A stretch of DNA of 64,000 nucleotides from NCBI GenBank assembly GCA_964423745.1, contig CAYRGG010000015.1, forward strand, positions 1 through 64,000, given 5' to 3'. The position numbers were made by a program, and so were the translations under genes. This DNA is from CAYRGG01 sp964423745. Its GTDB lineage: Bacteria > Pseudomonadota > Gammaproteobacteria > Competibacterales > Competibacteraceae. The stretch's first letter is position 1. Each line of letters opens with the position of its first letter. Positions 1 through 8,617 of this stretch are shown here, piece by piece. The notes under the pieces were generated by a model. That model saw only the letters and a list, made by a program, of their open reading frames with translations. It searched no databases and was not told the origin of the DNA.

Positions 1-25
1 TGGCGGTGTCAGTACAGCAAATAGG

Positions 26-139
26 CTAATAAACGCTTTTTTCAGGGACGACTAGCATAGCCTCGAAGGTCTTCGGTTCAACACCACAGGCGCGACGAAA
101 TTGATCAGCGGGAAGTGCTTTAAGGTTTTTATAGCTCAT
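26..139 (-). pseudogene. Transposase N-terminal remnant (IS5-like)
   Basis: A 37-codon reading frame starts MSYKNLKALPADQF and continues RRACGVEPKTFEAML before an early stop. The stretch resembles the N-terminal helix-turn-helix region of IS5-type DDE transposases, whose full proteins run to about 250 residues or more. No DDE domain follows in this frame, so this is a broken copy cut by an internal stop or frameshift; the rest may lie beyond the window edge. A short hairpin (164-179) lies just upstream. The family assignment rests on recall of similar N-termini, not on a search. Confidence 0.5.
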
Positions 140-203
140 ACCTGAAGTGTTGAGGGTTCATTGCCACTTTTTCAAGTGGTCTTATATATTCAACAACCAT
201 AAT

Positions 204-974
204 TTAACCGATAATAATGTCTAAATCCGTGGAGCGATTAAGCAAAAAAGAAGGTTTAATACCAAACATATTTCTGAATGCTCGACTAAAATGAGCAGAA
301 TCGGAAAACCCTGCGTTTAAAGCCGCCTCGGTCAAGGTCATGCCTTCAGCGGCACCCGCTATAACAGCTTTCATACGATTCCACTGACGAAAACGCCGGA
401 TAGGCACACCGGTTTGTTCTTTAAATAAATGAACAAGCCGAGTAGGTGATAAATTAACCCCCTCAGCGAGGGCTTCCACTGAATAGCTTTGAGAGACATC
501 GTCTTTAATTACTTTAATGACATTGTCAATACGGACATCGAGAAAATTACTGATGCTTTCTATAACACTTTGAGGCGTAATTATTTTATCGAGTACAGCA
601 TAAGTCATCTTCGCATCATAATGATTATCATGTATTTTACGGAGCATTTCGATGACCTTGTTTTCGTGGTCGAGACTATATAAACACTGACAATTTCCCT
701 CGTTCATAAGTCCTTGTAATGTTGTGTAATAGTCACTTTCAGGTTCAAGAAAAAGGACTGCTATAAAAGCACCATGAGTATTAATTTCATGCATACACCC
801 GGGGGGAATTAGCACGCTTCGACATTCCCGCCAGGCATCGCTTTCACTTTCTAAAACAGAAAAAACCCCATCGACGCCCACGCATAAAGCGGCCGACCCA
901 AGGCGATGCTCTGACATGGTCGGTAATTTACCTAAATAAAAAACGCGGTTTTCCCAAATATAAAGTTTGTTCAC
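204..974 (-). CDS. AraC family transcriptional regulator
   Basis: The protein is 256 residues. Its first 130 or so residues look like a cupin-type sensing domain, and its C-terminus (about 155-250) carries the two helix-turn-helix motifs of the AraC/XylS family (YSVEALAEGVNLSP and LTEAALNAGFSDSAHFSRAF). The frame opens with GTG at 974 and no clear ribosome binding site, so an ATG at 917 is an alternative start. It is transcribed divergently from putA with about 160 bases between them, which makes proline catabolism a possible target, but nothing in the sequence proves that. PutA here lacks its own DNA-binding domain, so an external regulator would make sense. Confidence 0.88.
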   Translation of the reverse strand: MNKLYIWENRVFYLGKLPTMSEHRLGSAALCVGVDGVFSVLESESDAWRECRSVLIPPGCMHEINTHGAFIAVLFLEPESDYYTTLQGLMNEGNCQCLYSLDHENKVIEMLRKIHDNHYDAKMTYAVLDKIITPQSVIESISNFLDVRIDNVIKVIKDDVSQSYSVEALAEGVNLSPTRLVHLFKEQTGVPIRRFRQWNRMKAVIAGAAEGMTLTEAALNAGFSDSAHFSRAFRNMFGIKPSFLLNRSTDLDIIIG

Positions 975-1132
975 ATTCTAAACTACGCCCACTAAAAACC
1001 ATCATAAATAACATCTGTTGGACATTTTTGAAATATTAAAGTCCTGACTTTACCTAAAGACAACAAAAAACCCTACTGATTTCACGGACACATTGGTCTA
1101 TTCTTTTTGTGTGAGTCTGAGGATTACCTGCC

Positions 1133-4100
1133 ATGAAATTTTATCATCCCGACATTGCGTCAGATCCGTTTTACCCTGCCATTAACGCTGCTTACCGTAT
1201 TGACGAGGGCGAACAGGTCACCATGCTCCTTAAAGAGGCCACGCTACCGGCGGAGTTACGCCAACGTATCGCCGATCGGGCCCGCGCCCTAGTGACAGAT
1301 GTGCGGCGCCAGGGGCTACCCAGCGGTATTGATGGATTAATGCACGAATATGATCTTTCCAACCAGGAAGGTGTGGTGTTGATGTGTCTTGCGGAAGCCT
1401 TGCTGCGGATTCCCGACGCGGAAACCATGGATAATCTTATCTACGACAAAATCAGCGCCGGGGACTGGGAAAAACATGTGGGGAAAAGCGATTCCCTGTT
1501 TGTTAATGCCTCCAGCTGGGGGCTTATGCTCACCGGGCGAATGATAAGGTTCAAAGACAACCAAGGTACGTTCAAGCGTTTTATCCAACGCCGCGGTGAA
1601 CCGGTGGTGCGACGGGCGATCACCCAGGCCATGGGGGTATTGGGACGGCAATTTATTATGGGGCGCACGGTGAAAGCCGCCTTGGGGCGGAGCCGCAATG
1701 ATCGCAAAAAAGGTTATCGCCATTCCTTCGATATGCTGGGGGAAGCGGCCCGCACGGTTCAGGCTGCTGACCGCTATTTTCACGCCTACCAGGAAGCTAT
1801 CGATGCCATTGGCGAGGTAGCGGAGCAACGTGGTCCTATCGAGGGTCCAGGTATATCCGTTAAGCTGTCGGCATTGCACCCCCGTTATGAGCTGGCCCAG
1901 GGCCAGCGCATGAAGATGGAGTTGCTGCCGCGGCTGCGCACCCTGGCGTTACAAGCCAAATCCTACAATATCGGTTTAAATATCGATTCCGAAGAAGCTA
2001 CCCGGATCGATCTTTCCCTAGAACTCTTGAAAGCGCTGTTTACCGATCCAGCATTAGAAGACTGGGAAGGGTTAGGTCTCGCCCTGCCCGCCTATCAGAA
2101 GCGAGCCTTTCACATTATCGATTGGTTAGCGGATCTGGCTCACAGCCAAGGTCGTCGCCTATTGGTGCGCTTGGTGAAAGGCGCCTATTGGGATGCTGAG
2201 ATTAAACGCGCCCAGGAGCAAGGTTTGGATGGCTATCCCGTATTTACCCGTAAAGCATCCACCGATGTCTCTTATCTGGCCTGCGCCCGCAAGTTATTAG
2301 CCACGCCGGACGCTTTTTATCCACAATTTGCTAGTCACAATGCCCATACCGTGGCGGCGGTCTTGGAAATGGCCGGTGAACGGCGGGATTTTGAGTTCCA
2401 ACGCCTGCACGGCATGGGCGAACCCCTCTATGATCAAATTGTCAATCCCCAAGGGTTAAATATTCCTTGCCGTATCTATGCACCGGTGGGTAACCACGAA
2501 GACTTGTTGGCCTATTTGGTGCGTCGCCTCCTGGAAAATGGCTCCAATACGTCGTTTGTCAATCGTATCGTGGATCGAGATGCGCCTATTGATGAAATCA
2601 TTGCCGATCCAGTGGCCAAGGTGTCAGCATTGGCCCGCATTCCCCATCCCCGTATTCCTTTGCCAGCGAATCTCTATGGCGATCAACGGCCTAATTCAAA
2701 AGGCATTGACCTCAGCGATTTACAGCAACTCAAGGAACTTGCCCAAGGCATGGAGAAGGCGGCTGAGAAAACCTGGTGGGCTAGGCCCATGCTGGGGGAT
2801 GGCGTTCGCGAAGGTGCCGGTCGAGGGATTCTTTCACCCGCTGATCGACGTCGCCAGGTGGGTACGGTGGTGGAAGCCAGCGACGCTGATGTTGAGCAGG
2901 CGCTGGCTATAGCCAGCCGCGCCGCACCCACTTGGGATGCGACTCCGGTGGAGATCCGGGCGGGCTGCCTAGAACGCGCAGCCGATTTAATGGAAGAAGA
3001 AATGGCAACCCTCATGGGGCTGTGTACCCTGGAGGCGGGTAAAAACATTGCCGATGGCGTAGCCGAAGTGCGCGAAGCGGTGGATTTCTGCCGCTATTAT
3101 GCCAACCGGGCCCGCATCAACATGGCGCTACCCCATAGTCTGCCAGGACCTACCGGTCAACGGGATCAGCTCAGTTGGCGGGGCCGGGGCGTCTTTGTGT
3201 GCATCAGTCCGTGGAACTTCCCCCTGGCCATTTTTCTGGGCCAAGTGAGCGCTGCCCTGGTGACGGGCAATGCCGTCATCGCAAAACCCGCAGAGCAAAC
3301 CCCCCTCATCGCAGCCTACGCCGTTGACCTTTTGCATCGGGCTGGCGTTCCTAGGGATGTCCTACAGTTGCTTCCCGGGGATGGCGCTATAGGGGCACGT
3401 CTAGTCAGTGATGCACGGGTGGCTGGCGTGGCTTTTACCGGTTCCATTGAAGCCGCCTGGTCCATCAACCGTAGCTTGGCTGCTAAATCAGGTCCCATCG
3501 CACCCTTGATTGCCGAAACCGGGGGTCAGAACGTGATGATCGTGGATTCCTCGGCTTTACCTGAACAGGTTGTCGTTGACGTGCTGGCCTCCAGTTTTCA
3601 AAGTGCCGGGCAACGTTGTTCTGCACTGCGCGTTCTCTATGTACAAGCCGATATTGCCGACAACCTACTCAACATGCTAACCGGTGCCATGGTGGAACTG
3701 CGGGTTGGGGATCCGGGAGATCTAGCCACTGACGTGGGACCTGTGATCGACACCGATGCCTTGGCGACGCTACGCCGCCACGCCGAGCGCCTGGAACAAC
3801 AAGGCCGTCTCATTTATCGCTGCAAACTATCATCGGACACCGACCATGGCAGCTTTTTTCCGCCTCAAGCCTTTGAAATCGAGAGCATAACCCAACTGGA
3901 ACGGGAAGTTTTTGGACCTATTCTCCATGTGGTCCGTTATCGGGCCAGGGATCTCGATAAGGTGATCGACGCCATCAATAATACCGGTTACGGTCTCACC
4001 TTTGGCATTCACAGCCGCATTGATAGTACAATCCGCTATGTGACGGAGCGCATCCGGGCAGGCAATGCCTATGTGAATCGTAATATGATTGGCGCTGTGG

Positions 4101-4264
4101 TGGGCGTACAACCCTTTGGCGGCGAGGGTCTGTCGGGCACCGGCCCCAAGGCGGGCGGTCCCCATTATCTTTATCGATTCGCCACCGAGCAGGCCCTTAG
4201 CGTCAATACTACCGCTGCTGGCGGCAACGCGTCATTAATGTCTTTGCAGGACGATGAACTATAA
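1133..4264 (+). CDS. putA: Bifunctional proline dehydrogenase / P5C dehydrogenase
   Basis: This 1043-residue enzyme oxidises proline to glutamate in two steps, with FAD in the first domain and NAD in the second. The PRODH barrel (about 130-480) shows LVRLVKGAYWDAEIK. The aldehyde dehydrogenase domain (about 570-1020) shows ISPWNFPLA, the general-base Glu in IAETGGQN (E795) and the nucleophile in SAGQRCSA (C829). It ends with the usual PFGGEGLSGTGPKAGG segment. The protein starts directly in the alpha-domain and lacks the ribbon-helix-helix DNA-binding domain of trifunctional E. coli PutA, so it should be catalytic only. A GAGG box sits nine bases before the ATG. putP follows downstream, forming a proline uptake and use unit. 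Confidence 0.97.
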   Translation: MKFYHPDIASDPFYPAINAAYRIDEGEQVTMLLKEATLPAELRQRIADRARALVTDVRRQGLPSGIDGLMHEYDLSNQEGVVLMCLAEALLRIPDAETMDNLIYDKISAGDWEKHVGKSDSLFVNASSWGLMLTGRMIRFKDNQGTFKRFIQRRGEPVVRRAITQAMGVLGRQFIMGRTVKAALGRSRNDRKKGYRHSFDMLGEAARTVQAADRYFHAYQEAIDAIGEVAEQRGPIEGPGISVKLSALHPRYELAQGQRMKMELLPRLRTLALQAKSYNIGLNIDSEEATRIDLSLELLKALFTDPALEDWEGLGLALPAYQKRAFHIIDWLADLAHSQGRRLLVRLVKGAYWDAEIKRAQEQGLDGYPVFTRKASTDVSYLACARKLLATPDAFYPQFASHNAHTVAAVLEMAGERRDFEFQRLHGMGEPLYDQIVNPQGLNIPCRIYAPVGNHEDLLAYLVRRLLENGSNTSFVNRIVDRDAPIDEIIADPVAKVSALARIPHPRIPLPANLYGDQRPNSKGIDLSDLQQLKELAQGMEKAAEKTWWARPMLGDGVREGAGRGILSPADRRRQVGTVVEASDADVEQALAIASRAAPTWDATPVEIRAGCLERAADLMEEEMATLMGLCTLEAGKNIADGVAEVREAVDFCRYYANRARINMALPHSLPGPTGQRDQLSWRGRGVFVCISPWNFPLAIFLGQVSAALVTGNAVIAKPAEQTPLIAAYAVDLLHRAGVPRDVLQLLPGDGAIGARLVSDARVAGVAFTGSIEAAWSINRSLAAKSGPIAPLIAETGGQNVMIVDSSALPEQVVVDVLASSFQSAGQRCSALRVLYVQADIADNLLNMLTGAMVELRVGDPGDLATDVGPVIDTDALATLRRHAERLEQQGRLIYRCKLSSDTDHGSFFPPQAFEIESITQLEREVFGPILHVVRYRARDLDKVIDAINNTGYGLTFGIHSRIDSTIRYVTERIRAGNAYVNRNMIGAVVGVQPFGGEGLSGTGPKAGGPHYLYRFATEQALSVNTTAAGGNASLMSLQDDEL

Positions 4265-4332
4265 ATCAGGTCTTAATTGCGCGTAAGTCCTATATTGATA
4301 ATTAAAAATCCAACAATAACGAGGAAAAACCC

Positions 4333-4440
4333 ATGGAATATAGTTTAACCGCTGCGACTTGGTTTTGGTTGATGGTGCCCATGACCAGTGTGGTGATTTT
4401 GTCGCTGGTAGGTCTCCTGGTCAATCTGGCTCGCAAATAG
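4333..4440 (+). CDS. Small membrane peptide between putA and putP
   Basis: A 35-residue reading frame begins MEYSLTAATWFWLMVP and ends NLARK. It contains one hydrophobic stretch long enough to cross the membrane and a basic C-terminal tail. A strong ribosome binding site (GAGGAAA at 4321) precedes the ATG, and the stop lies 13 bases before the putP start, so it should be translated from the putAP transcript. I do not recognise the family. Small accessory subunits are known for some sodium:solute symporters (DUF4212, DUF485), and its position suggests a similar role for PutP. That is inference from position and topology. Confidence 0.65.
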   Translation: MEYSLTAATWFWLMVPMTSVVILSLVGLLVNLARK

Positions 4441-4453
4441 GAGAACTCACTCT

Positions 4454-5923
4454 ATGACCACACCTACCCTTGTCACCTTTATTGTTTATCTCATTGGCAT
4501 GCTGGCCATCGGCCTTATTTTTTATAGCCTGACTGAAAATCTGTCTGACTACGTTCTGGGTGGCCGACGCCTTAGCGGTAGCGTTGCTGCCTTGAGCGCT
4601 GGCGCTTCCGATATGAGCGGCTGGTTACTGTTGGGATTACCAGGGGCTATGTATGCCGCGGGTATGAACCAAGTCTGGATTGCCGTGGGTCTGGCCATCG
4701 GCGCCTATCTAAATTGGCAATTTGTAGCCCGGCGACTGCGCATCTATACGGAAGTCGCTCAAGATGCCATTACCCTGCCGGATTATTTGGAAAATCGCTT
4801 TCGCGATAACAGTAAGATACTGCGGGTCACTTCGGCGCTGGTTATCCTTCTGTTCTTTGCCTTCTATACCTCATCCGGCATGGTGGCGGGAGCAACCCTG
4901 TTTGAGAAAAGCTTTGGTTTCGAATACACCACGGCCCTGTGGATCGGTGCTGTGGTGATTATCTCCTATACGTTTTTGGGCGGTTTTATGGCCGTGTGTT
5001 GGACAGACTTTTTTCAAGGCATTTTGATGTTTTTGGCCCTCATCGCCGTACCCATCGCCGTGGTGAGCGCCGACGGGGGCTGGAGCGTCACGGTGAGTAA
5101 AGTGGGCGCCATTGATCCCGCCTATCTCAATATCTTTCACGATATGACCTTTTTAGGCATCGTTTCCTTAATGTCCTGGGGATTAGGTTATTTTGGTCAG
5201 CCGCATATTTTGGTCCGCTTTATGGGGGTACGTTCTTCACGGGAAATTCCCAAGGCGCGTTTTGTGGGTATGACGTGGATGGTGTTATCCCTTTATGGTG
5301 CCATCTTCACGGGTTTTGCCGGCATCGCCTACTTCGCCGACCAACCTTTACAAAATGCCGAAACGGTCTTTATTACGCTGTCGCAAATACTATTTAATCC
5401 CTGGATAGCCGGCGTGTTACTGGCGGCCATTCTATCCGCCATCATGAGCACCATCGATTCCCAGTTGCTGGTCTCCTCAAGCGCCCTGACTGAGGATTTT
5501 TATCGGGCCGTTTTGCGCAAAGATGCCTCCGAGACCGAGTTGGTTTGGGTGGGCCGCATGACTGTCGCAGTCATTGCCTTGATTGCCATCGTCCTGGCTT
5601 ATAATCCAGAAAGCACGGTGTTAGGATTGGTAGCCTATGCCTGGGGTGGATTTGGCGCCGCTTTTGGACCGGTTATTATTCTTTCTCTGTTTTGGTCAGG
5701 TATGACCCGTAATGGGGCCTTAGCGGGTATGGTGATCGGCGCTGTCACCGTGGTGGTTTGGAAGCAATTAACCGGCGGTCCCGCTGGCATTTTTGATGTC
5801 TACGAAATACTCCCAGGATTTATTTTAGCCACCTTGGGAGTTGTCATCTTTAGCCTACTGGATAGCGAACCGTCTGTGGAAATCCAGCGGGATTTTCAAG
5901 CGGTGACACAAGTAGGGCATTAA
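4454..5923 (+). CDS. putP: Sodium/proline symporter
   Basis: The 489-residue protein is a polytopic inner-membrane transporter of the SLC5/SSS family, with about 13 hydrophobic segments. Visible family features are the N-terminal GGRRLSGSVAALSAGASDMSG loop, YTFLGGFMAVCWTDFFQG, and AILSAIMSTIDSQLLVSSS in the sodium-site helix. Placement right after putA supports proline as substrate. A GGAG box lies a few bases before the ATG. A terminator follows at 5982. Confidence 0.95.
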   Translation: MTTPTLVTFIVYLIGMLAIGLIFYSLTENLSDYVLGGRRLSGSVAALSAGASDMSGWLLLGLPGAMYAAGMNQVWIAVGLAIGAYLNWQFVARRLRIYTEVAQDAITLPDYLENRFRDNSKILRVTSALVILLFFAFYTSSGMVAGATLFEKSFGFEYTTALWIGAVVIISYTFLGGFMAVCWTDFFQGILMFLALIAVPIAVVSADGGWSVTVSKVGAIDPAYLNIFHDMTFLGIVSLMSWGLGYFGQPHILVRFMGVRSSREIPKARFVGMTWMVLSLYGAIFTGFAGIAYFADQPLQNAETVFITLSQILFNPWIAGVLLAAILSAIMSTIDSQLLVSSSALTEDFYRAVLRKDASETELVWVGRMTVAVIALIAIVLAYNPESTVLGLVAYAWGGFGAAFGPVIILSLFWSGMTRNGALAGMVIGAVTVVVWKQLTGGPAGIFDVYEILPGFILATLGVVIFSLLDSEPSVEIQRDFQAVTQVGH

Positions 5924-5981
5924 ATTCGCTCTTCCACATGGGCTAAACGCCTCGTCCTCAAAGGACGCACACGCTCAACTA

Positions 5982-6016
5982 AGCACACGAAGAAAGGGCT
6001 TTTCGTGTGCTTTTTT
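5982..6016 (+). terminator. Rho-independent terminator of the put operon
   Basis: The 10-bp stem AGCACACGAA / TTCGTGTGCT (5982-5991 and 6002-6011) closes a 10-base loop and runs into six T residues. It sits 58 bases after the putP stop and faces the convergent dehydrogenase gene at 6053. Confidence 0.85.
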
Positions 6017-6052
6017 ATCTCAAGTCTTCACTTTAATGCTAGATGGATGGGT

Positions 6053-6934
6053 TTATTTAGAATTCATCGCCTCTAACCGAGCGATCAGGCTGGACGTATC
6101 CCAACGTCCACCACCCATGGACTGCACCTCGGCATAAAACTGATCCACCAACGCCGCTACTGGCAGGCGAGCGCCATTAGCACGGGCTTCATCCAAAGCG
6201 ATGGCAAGATCTTTACGCATCCAATTGACGGCAAACCCGAAGTCAAACTCACCAGCCGCCATGGTTTGGTGACGGTTTTCCATCTGCCAAGACTGCGCAG
6301 CACCCTTAGAGATCGTCTCAATGACAGCAGCCGGATCAAGTCCTGCCGCTTTTGCAAAGTGCAAACCTTCGGCCAACCCTTCTACTACCCCAGCGATACA
6401 GATTTGATTGACCATTTTGGTCAATTGACCACTACCCGCAGGACCGAGATGTTTTACAAAACGCGCATAAGTATCGATGATGGGTTTTGCCGTCTCAAAA
6501 GGTTCCGCATCACCCCCCACCATCACCGTCAATACGCCTTTTTCCGCCCCCGCTTGACCACCGGAAACCGGCGCATCTAAAAAGGCGAAACCCTGTTCTT
6601 TGGCGACAGCGTCCAATTCACGGGCAATTTTTGCCGAAGTGGTGGTATGGTCGATAAAAATGCTGCCTTGTTCCATGCCTTGGAAAGCGCCCTGGGCACC
6701 GAGGGCGATTTCTCGCACATCATCGTCATTACCGACACAGGCCATGACAAGATCAGCGCCCTTGGCAGCTTCTGCGGGTGTCTGCGCTAATCGGCCAGGG
6801 TACTCTTTGACCCAGCGTTCCGCCTTAACGCGGGTTCGATTAAACACTGTCACTGAGTGTCCTGCTTTCGATAAGTGGCCAGCCATCGGGTAACCCATGA
6901 CGCCAAGACCAATAAAAGCAACGGTTTTAATCAT
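6053..6934 (-). CDS. NAD(P)-dependent beta-hydroxyacid dehydrogenase (HIBADH/GlxR family)
   Basis: The protein is about 293 residues. It opens with a Rossmann motif (FIGLGVMGYPMAGHL), carries the family signature DAPVSGGQAGAEKG near residue 120, and has the catalytic lysine in GQLTKMVNQI. Members reduce or oxidise 3-hydroxyisobutyrate, tartronate semialdehyde or short-chain semialdehydes; the substrate cannot be told from sequence alone. The ATG at 6934 is preferred over an upstream TTG (6943). It stands alone, convergent with putP and not obviously co-transcribed with the genes before it. Confidence 0.9.
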   Translation of the reverse strand: MIKTVAFIGLGVMGYPMAGHLSKAGHSVTVFNRTRVKAERWVKEYPGRLAQTPAEAAKGADLVMACVGNDDDVREIALGAQGAFQGMEQGSIFIDHTTTSAKIARELDAVAKEQGFAFLDAPVSGGQAGAEKGVLTVMVGGDAEPFETAKPIIDTYARFVKHLGPAGSGQLTKMVNQICIAGVVEGLAEGLHFAKAAGLDPAAVIETISKGAAQSWQMENRHQTMAAGEFDFGFAVNWMRKDLAIALDEARANGARLPVAALVDQFYAEVQSMGGGRWDTSSLIARLEAMNSK

Positions 6935-7018
6935 ACTGTTCAACGGCTCGTGACGTTAAATGAATATTCAATATACTTGTCAGCAAGTTTGTAACGATCG
7001 AGCTAACCTGCTGCTTTG

Positions 7019-7252
7019 TTAGGCTTGCCCTTCCTGTACTGATTCTCTTTGCTGAAGTACGTAATTAATGGGCAATACCTTAGAAAGATCTATATGCTTT
7101 GAAGCATCTAAAATTTCAATCGCTACTATCTTGTCTTCATCTTCCATATCTAAAACAATGTCGTCTGTTACCCTTTTATTTATCACCACCCGTTTTTCTT
7201 CCTGAAATCGAATGTAAAGCAAATCTGTTTTATCATCATAATAGATGTTCAT
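7019..7252 (-). CDS. DUF2283 protein, putative antitoxin
   Basis: A small acidic protein of about 77 residues beginning MNIYYDDKTDLLYIRF, the typical opening of the DUF2283 family, with VAIEILDASKHI following. Its ATG at 7252 overlaps the stop of the upstream DUF4258 gene as ATGA, giving tight translational coupling; an in-frame ATG at 7267 is the other choice. DUF2283 genes are usually found beside DUF4258 genes and are regarded as probable toxin-antitoxin partners. Which one is toxic has not been shown here. Confidence 0.82.
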   Translation of the reverse strand: MNIYYDDKTDLLYIRFQEEKRVVINKRVTDDIVLDMEDEDKIVAIEILDASKHIDLSKVLPINYVLQQRESVQEGQA

Positions 7253-7518
7253 TTGTGAGATTCCCATTTGCCATAAAATACATAAACTGTAACCGTTACT
7301 ATGATCTCCGGCCTAGCGACATAAATGACCTCTACACGTTTTTGCTCATAAAACTTTCGACCGCGTGTCTGTTTATATGAAAATACCTTTGTATTTACCA
7401 TCCTTCCCTGTTTTGCTTGTGTGGGAGTACCGTTTAGTATTACATCTATTATTTCTTCTTTCGTTGCTCCTCTTTCTTCAGCACGTTCTAGTGTATGAGG
7501 ATCAATTTGTATCTTCAC
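7249..7518 (-). CDS. DUF4258 protein, putative toxin
   Basis: An 89-residue protein starting MKIQIDPHTLERAEERG, with the DUF4258 pattern HTLERAEERGATKEEI and a basic second half (QTRGRKFYEQKRVEVIYV). The family has a RelE-like size and charge and is predicted to be an RNase-type toxin or an accessory protein. It is the first gene of a two-gene unit with the DUF2283 gene. The pair lies between a lone metabolic gene and the thiamine operon, and looks like a small insertion. Confidence 0.8.
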   Translation of the reverse strand: MKIQIDPHTLERAEERGATKEEIIDVILNGTPTQAKQGRMVNTKVFSYKQTRGRKFYEQKRVEVIYVARPEIIVTVTVYVFYGKWESHK

Positions 7519-7572
7519 TTAAATCTCATTTCGTTTTTTACAATACTGATAACTTATTAGGATTAAACATGT

Positions 7573-8616
7573 TTAGTTAGCATTGCGGTTTGCCAACCCA
7601 GCAAGTCCTCCAGCCAAATTGGCTAGCTGGGAAAAGCCTTTTTTTTGCAACAGGCGGCAAGCATTTTCACTCCTTACCCCCATCTGGCAATAGACGAGAA
7701 TCGATTGGTCACGAGGTAGTTCACCGCTACGCTCAGCCAATTGCTCCAAAGGAATATTGCAAGCGCCGGAAAGACCATTCTGCCGAAAAAGCTCAGGTTC
7801 TCGGACATCCAGAAGAAAATAGTCCGATGGTATAGTGGTTACCAGGGGAACCGTCAACGGTATGACCTGTTCAGGTTCCGGCGCATGGGCAAATGAAAAA
7901 GAACTAATTTGTAAGGTCAATAAATCCACCTGCAGGATCCGCCCCCGCAACGATTCACCAATATTGAGAATCAGCTTAATAGCCTCATTGGCCTGGAGTA
8001 AACCCAAAAACCCCGGCGCTGTACCCAGTACACCGGCTTCTGCACAGGTGGGGGCCTGCTCCGGCGCCTCGGGAAATACGGCTCGGTAACTAGGCGCACC
8101 TGCACAAAAACAACCGATATAACCGGCAAAACCTTGCACCGATGCCGACAGCAAAGGTCGTTGTTGGGCCAAACACACATCGCTTAAGGTGTATTTGGCG
8201 CTGAAGTTATCTGTGCCATCCACAATGACATCAAACTGATTGACTAAATCCGCCGCTAGCCGGGGATCTAACCACTGCTGGAAAGGTTCCACGACACAGT
8301 CAGGGTTAATGGTTTGCACCCGTCGAGCTGCAGCTTGAACCTTAGGCATACCTACATCGGCCCTCGTATAGAGGATTTGCCGGTGCAAATTACTCTCATC
8401 CACCCGATCGGGATCCACAATACCGAACCGCCCTACCCCAGCAGCAGCTAAATATTGCAAAACTGGACACCCAAGACCCCCGGCGCCCACCACCAATACC
8501 GATGCTTGAGCCAATCGCGCCTGACCTTGAGCACCTATCTCCGGCAAGCTGATTTGGCGTAAATAACGGGTATTTTCCATAGCCTTTGCAGACGCACAAC
8601 CTTCTTGCTCAACCAT
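7573..8616 (-). CDS. thiF: ThiF/MoeB-type adenylyltransferase fused to rhodanese
   Basis: The N-terminal 240 residues are an E1-like adenylating domain (VVGAGGLGCP, SNLHRQILY, VDGTDNFSAKY) and the last 90 are a rhodanese domain with the persulfide-forming Cys in VYCQMGVRSE. It should adenylate the ThiS C-terminus and help pass sulfur to it. The start at 8616 (MVEQEG) is preferred because GGAG stands five bases before it; a longer frame from 8676 would run 59 bases into thiG. The CxxC pairs that bind structural zinc in E. coli ThiF/MoeB are absent: the first site reads PSYRAVFP. The TCAEAGVLG cysteine is kept. It is the last gene of the thi operon. Confidence 0.9.
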   Translation of the reverse strand: MVEQEGCASAKAMENTRYLRQISLPEIGAQGQARLAQASVLVVGAGGLGCPVLQYLAAAGVGRFGIVDPDRVDESNLHRQILYTRADVGMPKVQAAARRVQTINPDCVVEPFQQWLDPRLAADLVNQFDVIVDGTDNFSAKYTLSDVCLAQQRPLLSASVQGFAGYIGCFCAGAPSYRAVFPEAPEQAPTCAEAGVLGTAPGFLGLLQANEAIKLILNIGESLRGRILQVDLLTLQISSFSFAHAPEPEQVIPLTVPLVTTIPSDYFLLDVREPELFRQNGLSGACNIPLEQLAERSGELPRDQSILVYCQMGVRSENACRLLQKKGFSQLANLAGGLAGLANRNAN

Positions 8617-8617
8617 A

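Noticed and set aside
1192..1879. Long antisense frames within putA
   Set aside because: They are shadows of a clearly coding gene and match no family.
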